From: Falciphora oryzae
Taxonomy: Eukaryota; Ascomycota; Sordariomycetes; Magnaporthales; Magnaporthaceae
Direction of reading: 5' to 3'
DNA length: 64,000 bases
NCBI GenBank assembly: GCA_000733355.1
Contig: JNVV01000001.1
Span: forward strand, 201,811 to 265,810
Positions 21,733-30,565 of the stretch are shown here, piece after piece. Made by a program: the position numbers and the translations under genes. Each line of letters starts with the position of its first letter. The stretch's first letter is position 1. The notes under the pieces were generated by a model. That model was given only the letters and a program-made list of their open reading frames with translations. It was not told where the DNA came from and did not search any database.

Positions 21733-21744
21733 GGCAAACAGCCC

Positions 21745-23346
21745 ATGCCGCCCTTGCTGTACTCGCCACTTTCCAAGAGCCCAGACGAGATCCGCGTCCT
21801 GGAAATCATCGATATTACGGGAGGAAAGTTGGAATGCAAGTTGCACACCGTGGCGCTACATGCAGACCTGGAGTTCTCTGCTCTGTCCTACGTCTGGGGC
21901 AACCCTGGCGACCCCAAAAATCAAGCCACCATTATCGTCAACGGCATAGAAAAATTGGTCACGAGGTCACTTGAATCTGCTCTCCGCCACGTTGGGAGGA
22001 CCTGGGAGAAGGAATTTCCAAATAAGTCACCATCCTCGTTCAGGCTCTGGGCAGATGCCCTCTGCATCGACCAGGACGACATGCCCGAAAAGAACCATCA
22101 GGTCGGGCTTATGGCTAAGATCTACCCCCAAGCCGAGCTAGTCCTAGGATGGCTTGGGCCTGACCCGGACCAAACTCTTCAAGCGGCCATAGAATCACTA
22201 TTCATGGTCCGCGATGCCGTTCTCGAGAACGGCCTGAGGCCTAAAAATGGCGAAGAGGCTTTAGCTCTCCTGCGAAACTGCCCAGAGCTTTTCCTGGACC
22301 GAGTAATTGATTCCAATAAAGCGATCGTCGGACTCAGATGGGCAGCCATTTGCCAATTTTTGGTCCTCCCAAACTGGCAGCGCGTCTGGATATATCAAGA
22401 GATCGTTCTGGCGCGGAAGTTGGTCATGTGCACACCATCCGTGTATATCGACATGGAGAATATTGAGATTGCTAAGCACATTCTTGAGCTCCTCCACGCC
22501 TACGTACTCCAAGGAGCGTTTTCTTCGGCCCAGACACCTATCCTGTCTCACATGGCCGATTTGTTGTTGGAAGTGCGCCTTGACGAGACCCCTCTCACTT
22601 TTGTTTCCGGCGCTCGCAAGGCACAGCGAGAGAATTACCCAGTTTCCCCATCGATTCCTCTCACCGCTTTCGCTGGGCTACAGTGTGAAGCGACCGACCG
22701 CCGCGATCACATCTACGGCATGCTGAGCTTGTCTCGTCTTGATCTTCGGCCCGACTACGACAAGTCGTTCGCCGAAGTGCAAATTAGTTTTGCGGCCGCA
22801 TTACTTCGAGCCGATGGGGCGTTCGACCCCTCGCCAATCGAGTTGCTTTTGGTCACCACCGCCCCTCCTGTCGCTGCTACCGAAGGGGCGCCATCGTGGG
22901 CTCCATTCCCTAAGAAAGATCGTGCAACTCCGCCGCTCTCACATACGGACTTCAGCACAGAGTTCCGACACGCTGAAGTACTCGAAGTTCCCCGCATTAA
23001 TGACCGAACTCTTAGCACACAGGGCACGCAACTGGGTATCATAGAGCATTTATATGTTCTCGACGAGGAGTGCCACCCTGAAGAAATCTCCGGCGAGTCG
23101 TTCAAAGCTGGCCTCCGAGCTATGCTCCTCGATAGACCAATGGAGACCAACACTTTTGGGACAATTGCGCGGTTGATCCTCAACACGCTGGGCGACTATG
23201 AGTTTGCGTATCTATTTTCTGCCATTGACCTCTTACAAACGGCTGTCGGCTATGATAGGGACAACACGCTCCACCCCGATGCACTTGCTCTTAGAGGGCA
23301 ACTCGCATCCCTCGGACTAGATTTAACCCGGGAAACCTTCATCTAG
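21745..23346 (+). CDS. HET-domain protein, truncated by an in-frame stop
   Basis: 533 aa from the ATG at 21745 to TAG at 23344-23346. The HET domain occupies residues ~10-230: IRVLEIIDI, LEFSALSYVWGNP, VTRSLESALRHV, FRLWADALCIDQDD, KNHQVGLMAKIY..AELVLGWLGPD and NWQRVWIYQEIVLARKL, followed by the usual second half (CEATDRRDHIYGMLSLSRL). The core motifs are intact. However, the same frame stays open for 134 further codons after the TAG and shows a normal HET C-terminus, so this copy ends early. HET proteins drive heterokaryon incompatibility. Alternatives: the TAG may lie in an intron (a frame-preserving 102-nt one, 23245-23346, would end CTTCATCTAG but needs a poor GTCGGC donor) or be read through. 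Confidence 0.75.
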   Translation: MPPLLYSPLSKSPDEIRVLEIIDITGGKLECKLHTVALHADLEFSALSYVWGNPGDPKNQATIIVNGIEKLVTRSLESALRHVGRTWEKEFPNKSPSSFRLWADALCIDQDDMPEKNHQVGLMAKIYPQAELVLGWLGPDPDQTLQAAIESLFMVRDAVLENGLRPKNGEEALALLRNCPELFLDRVIDSNKAIVGLRWAAICQFLVLPNWQRVWIYQEIVLARKLVMCTPSVYIDMENIEIAKHILELLHAYVLQGAFSSAQTPILSHMADLLLEVRLDETPLTFVSGARKAQRENYPVSPSIPLTAFAGLQCEATDRRDHIYGMLSLSRLDLRPDYDKSFAEVQISFAAALLRADGAFDPSPIELLLVTTAPPVAATEGAPSWAPFPKKDRATPPLSHTDFSTEFRHAEVLEVPRINDRTLSTQGTQLGIIEHLYVLDEECHPEEISGESFKAGLRAMLLDRPMETNTFGTIARLILNTLGDYEFAYLFSAIDLLQTAVGYDRDNTLHPDALALRGQLASLGLDLTRETFI

Positions 23347-23751
23347 TCTTTCTTCAAGATTTTTGGTGCCTCCGTCTCTATTCAGAGTGACGGTTCCACC
23401 GGGCTTCTCCTCCATCAATACTGGCTTCAGCAGGAAGAAGTACGGGCACCGAAACACGATTGGTCTGGAGGTGCTCCAACGCCGCCTCTGCAGACTCTAG
23501 AGCACTTCAAGTTTGCTCACATTGACGGTGGTGAGCTTGGCGATCGACTTGTGATGGCATCGAGGGACGCCCACGTGGGCGATTCGGTTTGCCTCCTGGG
23601 CGGATGCGGACATCCCTATGTGCTTCGCAAGCACTCCTCCGAATGGCAATTGGTTGGACGATGCAACATTGCTGAGTTCAGAGAAGGGGCTTTCGTCGAG
23701 AAATTGGAACTTCCGAGCGGAATAAAGATCGAAGATTTTCGAGTGGTGTAA
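23347..23751 (+). pseudogene. C-terminal remainder of the HET gene beyond the stop
   Basis: Directly in frame after the TAG, 134 codons read SFFKIFGASVSIQ... GDSVCLLGGCGHPYVLRK HSSEWQLVGRC and end in a TAA at 23749-23751. The GD-V-LLGG---PYVLR-----W-LVG block is the standard tail of large HET proteins. Together with the upstream frame it would make a ~668-aa protein, a normal family length. Confidence 0.7.
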
Positions 23752-23885
23752 CATGGCATCGGAAAGGATATACTGGCGCCGATAGCAGCGACTGGAAGTG
23801 TGTGACACGAACTTTCTGATTAGGTTGACAGAACAGACATGGCGCGATGGCACGAATACGATCATGTTCTAGTTATTAGAGGGAC

Positions 23886-24126
23886 TGTTGGATCCATGGC
23901 AGCGCACGCATTTGGACCTCGGCAAAGGACGCGCCACAGCCCCTTTCAGGGGCCGTGGGGGCCCCACAAGCCTCCTTATAAAAGGGGGCTTCTGGCCCCT
24001 TTTGTGCAGATAGATCCTACCTATTCGATACGCATGCATCAATACAGACACCTTTCCAGATCTATAGATCTTTGTTCTTTCTCATTGGAGATCTCCGAGC
24101 CTACAGGAGTAACACTCCTACCAACA
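23886..24126 (+). mobile_element. Solo LTR, probably of a Ty1/copia-type retrotransposon
   Basis: A 241-bp element begins TGTTGG and ends CCAACA, perfect 6-bp terminal inverted repeats with the TG...CA ends of an LTR. It is flanked on both sides by GGGAC (23881-23885 and 24127-24131), a perfect 5-bp target-site duplication. Inside is a TATA box (TATAAAAG, 23977-23984), placing transcription left to right, and a possible hairpin just after it (AAAAGGGG at 23980-23987 pairing with CCCCTTTT at 23996-24003). No primer-binding site, polyprotein frame or second LTR follows, so this is a recombination-derived solo LTR. TGTTGG/CCAACA ends are usual for copia elements; the superfamily is inference. 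Confidence 0.85.
23977..23984 (+). promoter_or_regulatory. TATA box inside the solo LTR
   Basis: TATAAAAG preceded by CCTCC, 92 bp from the left LTR end, consistent with the U3/R promoter of an LTR retrotransposon. Confidence 0.6.
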
Positions 24127-24431
24127 GGGACCTAGTTACTGGAATGCCAAAAGGAACACAAAAACGGGGAGATTCCGAAAAGGATGCAAGAGTGTCGTTC
24201 ATGTTGTTATGTTTGAGTGTGAACTTAGCTGAGTTCATGAAATAGTGATGAACAGGTAATTACATGATTATTTCTATCCTTGAGTATCTGTTACAATTCG
24301 GGTAATTATCTACATCTAATATCAAGTCCCCTGGAGGCGCTTTTGCTACCAAATTGTTAATTATCCAAGAAAGTGCCTGGATCCGATGGTCTTCTTCCCT
24401 TGTCAATGAAAGCGGTAACTCATTATAATCC

Positions 24432-27203
24432 TCAACTTTCAGGCAAGACACCAAACTGTGGCTTATTGAATTGAAGGCCCCTTCGATCCTGTTCTCGACG
24501 CCACTCGGCGGACCCAAAGCGAGCTATGTCGGCAACGCAACAAAGTTAGTGAGGTGCCTAAGGTATCAGGACAGGAAAGGGGAGGATCATTGCTTACATG
24601 GCGTACGGCGAGGTTCTCCCTGGGGCCGTGGTGATGTTTGCTGCTGCCTGGGAGGTGTATCTGTTTCTCCTTCAGCCGGTCCGGGGGAGACAGTCGGTAG
24701 GACCGCGAAAGTCGGAGTGCCCCTGCACAGCCCCTTTTCCGCATATGCGTCCTGACCGGGCACTGGCTGGGGCGCATTTGCATGCCCTGTTCCGGGACTG
24801 GGGCTCGGAGTGGCAGGCTTGGGAGTGGTCGCAAAGTTTCTATTCGAGCTTCCTTGTGACCCGATCGGGCTGCTAGCCATCGGCGCCAACTGCCGCTTCG
24901 CACCCGGGTTCGTAGGGTCGTTCTGAGCCGGAGCCGCCTCGTCATCCACATCCGGCACGTCTTCCTCCTCTCCATACCGCGGCTCCCCAAACCGCGGCCC
25001 CTGGTCGTGCGTCCGCCGGTATATGCTCTTCGGCTCCTGCGGGAACGCCACCGCCGGTTTCTGGTCTTTGCCGTCCGGCCCCGGCTTCAGCGTCGGGAAG
25101 TACCCGGACCCGTGCTCCCAGTGGCCCGGGAAGTTCGCCTTGGACTGGTCGAGCCACAGCGGCCGGCACGCGGGGCAGTAGGTCTCCACGCGCTCCATCA
25201 GCGTCCGCACTAATGTCCGTTCATCCCTGCACCCGCAGCATTGCCTTTTGCCGCCGCCCTGGCCGCAGGCCACGCCAGCGCTGATGTGCGCGCACCGGTC
25301 CAGCCCCCACTCGGGCGGGCACTTGTCGTCGGGGACGGACGCCCAGAAGCCCCGGCAGGACGCGCAGTACTTCTCGACCCGCTGCTCGCGCGACAGGTCA
25401 TGTGTCCGTGTGTCGGTGCACGCGCAGCAGCAGCGGTCCGGCGAGGAAAACCTGGGAACTGCCAAGACGGCCACCAGCTTCTTGCCGTGCTGGCACCGGA
25501 TCCGCCACTTTTCGGGTAGCTTTGCGGGTGGCTGGTCGTGGTAGAAGCGGTGGCAGGGCGCGCAGTAGGGCGACGTGCGCTCGTCAAGCGGCAGGTCCGC
25601 CTCCCCCTTCCGGGGCCGGGTGTCAGTGCAGGCGCAGCACGGGAGGTTCTTGCGGTGGAGAACCTCTAGTAGGCTCTCGGGCTCGCGCGCGCAGCCACCC
25701 TCACCGCCGCCGGCGCGGTCGCAGCAGATGGTGCTCGGGGGCGTGCTCAGGGGCTGCGCGCGCCAGTGCCGCGCGCAGGGCCCGCAGTACCTGGCCAGGC
25801 GCGCCGTGACGGTGAGGCGGCCGGGGCGGGTGTCCTTGCAGAGGCAGCAGGTGGTCTCGAACTTTCCGGAGCGGGAGCAGGCTGCGCTCCGGTTGTGCTT
25901 GCACTCCAGCTTGTCGAGGTGCCACGACTCCGGGCACTTGCCTGGGCCGACGCGTGCCCAGCGGTCCCGGCAGGTCTGGCAGTAGCCGCCGATGCGCTGA
26001 TCCTTGGGGACGGCGTCCCGAGCGCTGGTGCGCGTGTCCCGGCAGGAGCAGCAGCCGTTGAATTCCGTCTTGGCGTCGTCGTAGCAGCTTACCTGGCAGC
26101 TGTGGCATTTTTGTTTGTCGATGGTCTTGGGGGCGTTGAAGGGGGCGGCTGGCCGTGGAAGGTTGAAGAGGGCGATAGGTGGTGCGGGATTAAACGCGGG
26201 AGCAGGTCGTGGGGGCCTAAAGACGGGGGCATTTTGTCGGGGGTTGAATACGGGAGCAGGAGGTCGTGGGGTATTAAAGACGGGGGCTGGTGGTGGGTTA
26301 TTAAAGATGGGTGTATTCGGGTTGTTGTAATACCTGGGGCTCTTCCTGCGAGTCCGACAACAGCAGTAGCACATACAGCAGAATACGACGAGGCAGCCGA
26401 TGGCGATGCTGACGGTGGCGACGATGGAGATGACGGAGCTGAGGCTGAAGATGGAGAAGCTGGTCGTTGTGCCGACGGTGGATGGAGACGTCGCTGCCAG
26501 CTCTTCCTTTGCAACGCTTGCGTCTCGGACAAGGAGGACGGGCGGCGCGAGTATTGTAACCAAGGCCGGGGCCGTGTATGTGCGTGTTATCGTGCTCGAC
26601 TGCGTGACGACCGCGGCTCTCCAGGTGGAGCGGCCTGTAGACTCGACGCTGGTGACGGTTGAAAAGCCTTGGGCGCGCAGATAGTAGGTCTGCCCGGAGC
26701 TGACCCTCGTGGCCCCGTAGCACCCGGAGTAAGCATTGAAGGAGGAAAAGTCACTGAAGATACCGCATTTGCTGTGTTAGCGTGTTCCTTGGTGGCTGGG
26801 GATGAGAGTCGCTGTTGTTACCTTGGGCAGCACGCAAGAGAGGTCTGCGATGCAACAATACCTCTGCCCGTGGAGGCAATGACATAACCAGCAGGACATC
26901 CCAGCGCCGGACTTAAATACACGCTCCGTTCCATCCCGGGGGCACACAAGAGGCTGAGGCGTACGCCCAAGGGGCCGTCATAAACGGGTAGTTGATATCG
27001 GCCTTTGTCGTCGTGATGCTATTCGATGAGTACCAAATGCAGCCCGTTGCGGATCGGCATGATCCGCCCTCCACGACGGGGACCGGCGTCACACACGAGG
27101 ACGGCGGCGTCCAGGTGGTGGTGAGCGGCACGGCGGCCCTGGCTCCCACGAGCGGAGCCGTGGGAGTCGGCGTCGGCGTCGTCGTGGGCGCCGCTGGAGC
27201 CAT
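24432..27203 (-). CDS. Single-pass membrane protein with five tandem Cys modules
   Basis: Starts at ATG 27203. The outer part is Thr/Pro-rich then Cys-containing (TTTWTPPSSCV, LSPALGCPAGYVIAS, LACCPSKCGIFSDF, YSGCYGATRVSSGQTYYL), a pattern of fungal wall/surface proteins. A membrane segment (VISIVATVSIAIGCLVVFCCMCYCC) is followed by a long cytosolic tail: a Pro/Asn-rich stretch (PAPVFN repeats), then five modules of CCxCxDxR ... YCxxC (about 26058-25964, 25853-25760, 25650-25555, 25437-25347, 25245-25160), each ~68 residues with W/CP.W and C.H residues between. These look like zinc-binding treble clefs; no named family recognised. Exons: 27203-26822 (see note), 26771-24598, and probably 24523-24432 (GTAAGC donor, CACTAAC branch; otherwise the frame ends at 24587). 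Within the first exon the frame changes at ~26912-26964, either a 53-nt intron (GTACGC...TTTAAG) or a 1-base frameshift. Confidence 0.65.
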
Positions 27204-27891
27204 GGCATTTGTCGTTGTCGACGATGCGCGCGCCGCCCCGACGCGAGCTGGTCGTGATACCGCGTGCTGGTGTGTGGGAGGAGAGAAAGACTCGAGGCTC
27301 CGAGTACGCAGACCTTAGCCTCGCTGGCAGCTCGGGGTGTCACATAATGGACCCTGATCAACTCAAGGCGCGTAGGCATCTAGTGAGCATCGCGGGTGGC
27401 AGAGCCGGGGCCAGACACCAACTACGCGGCCTCCCAAAAACGGGGTAGCGTTCCAATATTATTATCGGCCCCGAACCGCTCAGCCGCATCCCGAAACGGA
27501 CGAGCTTGTGTCCGTGCAGCTGCCCAAGTACAGTACATCCGATGCAAAAACGGGGGAGATAGAAGCCAACGACAACCTGGTTTTCAGCCATCAGACCACG
27601 TTATCTCGTCTGGAACCCCGGGCACCCGCGATGTACAGAGACGCAGCAGGCTACGGCGGGCACCTCGGGCTCTTATTGGTAGCCTTGCCAGAAGCTGAAA
27701 ACGGTGGCAACCACCAGGCCCCATTGCGCCGGAATCTGGCGGGGGAGCAGAGAAAAGGTGCCAGGAAAACGCCTGGTGAGACGCCTACCTATCCAAATTG
27801 AGGGTTCTGTCTAACCAATTACAATGATAACTACAATACACGCTTCTGTATGGAACTCCTACGCCGTATGCCCGTCAGGCGCCTGCATCGC
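27204..27891. other. Intergenic region
   Basis: It holds the promoter of the Cys-module gene (-) and the 3' region of the Hsp70-like gene (-). No gene or repeat seen. Confidence 0.45.
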
Positions 27892-30060
27892 TCAGTCGTC
27901 GTAGCTCACCGTCGTGCTCCCCCACTCCTCTCCCTGGAATATCAGCCGCCAGTTGATTTCGCCGCCCGAGAGGCGAGCCTGCAGCTTGAATTCGACCTCG
28001 AAGTACTCCTTTCCGGTGCGGGGGTTGGTCGCTCTTGGGAACCGGGTGGTGGGGATGTCGCTGAAGTCTGCGCGGACCCTGCAGATGATTTTGACGGCTA
28101 GAAGGTACAAATCATTAGCATTGTTTACGACAATTGACGCAAAATGAAAATAAGAAGACTCACAATCATCGGCAAAGCGGCTCGGAGCGACATCCTCGCT
28201 GCAGCCGGCCAGGATTGCGCCGAGCTGGCGCTCCTCGTCGAACGTGAAGTGGGCGCTGACGGCGATGGTAATCTCCTTGGGGGTGTCCTCGGGCAGGCGG
28301 TCCGACTTCTCGACCAGCCACGCCATCTGGCCCTTTGCCATCTTGCGGCCCGTGTACTCGTCCGTGATCATGTCGGCGGCGCTGTGGATGGACGGGTTGA
28401 AGGCCCTGCTGACGGGCGTGCCGTAGAACTTGCGCGCCAGCCTGACCGCCACTAGGCCGCCGCTGCCCGTCTCGAGGCCGCGGCAGACGGCGCCTCGTGC
28501 TACTGCAGACCATCTGTCTCGGGCTGTAAGTACGGGAATGGGCCGGAAGCTGGAAACGTGTGGGTGGCTTACGGGTGCGCCGGCTGGCGTGTCTGCATGC
28601 CGCGGGCTGTGCAGTATTCCTGGATCTTCTTGAAGAGGTAGATGTTGCGGCCAAAGCCTCCCACCAGGAAGACCATCTTGGGCTTCCCGTGGCCGGCTTT
28701 CATCACGGCGGCGACCTGGCCGTCGACAAGCTCGAGCACGCGGTTGACGCAGGGGTCGAAGATCTTCTGCATCTGCTCTCTACCCGGGGACAAAACATTC
28801 GGTCAGTAACGCTCGTCATGCCGGCCTAAGAGTCGCGAAATTGGGGCTCTTACGCATTCATGAACAGACTTCCGTCTTCGATCTGGAGGTCGTCATCGTC
28901 GCAAATGCCAGCCTCACTGGGAAGCCGGATTGCCATGTCGTTATCCGATCCTGGAAGCGCTCTTGGTCAGCAGGGGCCGAATGCAGTAGACAGCACCGAT
29001 GATCTGTACTCACCAGTGAACTGGCACTTGTTCATCTCAAACTCGTTGATCATGACGCTTCCGTGGCGCGTCTTCTCTGCCGGGATCCTCTTGAACCGCT
29101 CCGGGCCGATCCAGTCCTCCAGCCAGTTCAGGAACTCCTTCTCGACGTAGGTCGCTCCGCACTTGTCACCGCTCCCCACGGCGGCCTCCTCGACGTGGAA
29201 CGCAGGGCTGACCTGGGTGATCTTGTACGAGATCAAGTCGACCGTGCCGCCGCCGGCGTCGCAGAGCACAAAAGTGTCGTCGACCTTCATCTCCGTCTTG
29301 TTGGAGCTCTCGGACATGCCACGGAGCGTGTAGATCGCCGCAGCCTCGGGCTCCGTGATCATGGACGTCTTGTTGGCGCCCCACTCGGCCTTGGCCACGG
29401 CCTTCATGGTCTGGTCCTTGGCCCGCTCGCTCCACACGGCGGGCACCGTGACGACGAGCTCCTTGCGCATGCCGTCGAAGACGCCGCCGTACCGTTTCCT
29501 CATGGACGTGTACGCCGTGTCCCGCACCAGGCTCAGGTAGTCGGCCACGATCTCGACCACGTCCTTGCCCGGGTACGCCGGGGGCGCGCCGCCGTTGTTG
29601 CCGGCGAGGGCCTCGTCGATGTCGTTTATGCCCAGGCCGCCCATGTCTGACGTCAGGATCCGCATGAGGAGCGCGAGCTGCCGTGAGCCGGCCTGCTTGT
29701 CGTCCAGACGCAGCTTCATGCACGCGTGCACGGGCGCCCTGATCCGGGGCTTGATCAGGTCTCCCCAGACGACTGTTCCGCCGGTTGTCTGGCCGGCTGG
29801 TGGGGGCACGTATGCAATGCGAGACGGCGCCTTCTCCTTGTTGCCGACGGCCCCGACGCCGGGCCACTCGTTGACGACGGCGATTTGGTCGGTGGGTGCA
29901 TTTTCCTTGTCGCAATATGCCACACCCCTGTAGAGTCGTAAGTCGTCTCAGTCAGGCCAACGTCCCAGATCAAAGTTGGGGAAAATCCACGATGCTTGGG
30001 TATCACGTACGTGTAAGTCGTTCCGAAGTCGAGGCCGATGACGAGCCTAGGTTGCGCCAT
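27892..30060 (-). CDS. HSPA12-type Hsp70-like ATPase
   Basis: Six exons: 30060-30011, 29927-29014, 28950-28854, 28779-28573, 28513-28164 and 28097-27892, encoding 607 aa with closed phases. The actin/Hsp70 ATPase fold is clear: phosphate-1 loop LVIGLDFGTTYTGVAY, connect region VVTVPAVWSERAKDQTM, TEPEAAAIYTL, phosphate-2 VLCDAGGGTVDLISY, and adenosine motif MVFLVGGFGRNIYL. HPWSAVARGAV follows, restored across intron 4 by choosing the GACAG acceptor. The C-terminus lacks a canonical Hsp70 peptide-binding domain and EEVD tail. Fungi carry many such HSPA12-like genes, often lineage-specific, and their clients are unknown. The gene is divergent from a coiled-coil gene over 505 bp that contain six CCCCT/AGGGG cores, suggesting shared stress control. 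Confidence 0.88.
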
Positions 30061-30565
30061 GGTGAGTCGATGACAGGTGTGCTTTGACGCTGGAGAGTCT
30101 CCTTTGATGATGGGACTGGTTGAGGAATTGACAGACGTCCAGATAGATATTGGGAGTTTTGAAAGTGTCGTTTCCTGTTAAGCTAGAGGGGTCGACAGCA
30201 AAAGAATGAGGGGCCTCTGTCGACGTCCCAATCGGGGTGGTCAGGCCGAGGTTGGTACCGTTACACGGCCTTGAGTAGCATTCGTAAACGCCCCGACGCC
30301 GCGCATCAGTAGTCTGACCAGCTAGCCCAGTTAGGGGCGCCACGGCGGCAATACGCTTGATAAGGACCTTCAGTTTCGCCCGGCTGAAGTGCCCCCAAGC
30401 GGCGGCCTCCCTCACCCCGCGCGCTCGACCAGCCCGTCGCTCACCAGGGGTCAAACGCGACCCCTCCCACCACTTTGGGGCCCATTGATGCATTGATGGC
30501 TGCCCAGGCAAACGGACATTGTTCCTGATCCCACAGCTCCCCTCACCTCATACTACAAGCAAGGC
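30061..30565. promoter_or_regulatory. Shared divergent promoter, Hsp70-like / coiled-coil pair
   Basis: 505 bp between divergent start codons. AGGGG or its complement CCCCT, the yeast stress-response element core, occurs at 30187-30191, 30209-30213, 30333-30337, 30446-30450, 30461-30465 and 30539-30543. No clear inverted GAA/TTC heat-shock element was found. Confidence 0.4.

Larger units (their letters stand above)
23752..24431. other. Intergenic region containing a solo LTR
   Basis: Between the HET locus and the Cys-module gene. Apart from the solo LTR (separate entry), 24132-24431 is AT-rich and holds no gene. Confidence 0.6.

Noticed and set aside
23839..24135. 98-aa plus-strand frame over the LTR
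   Set aside because: It spans the left LTR border, target duplication and TATA box; it is non-coding.
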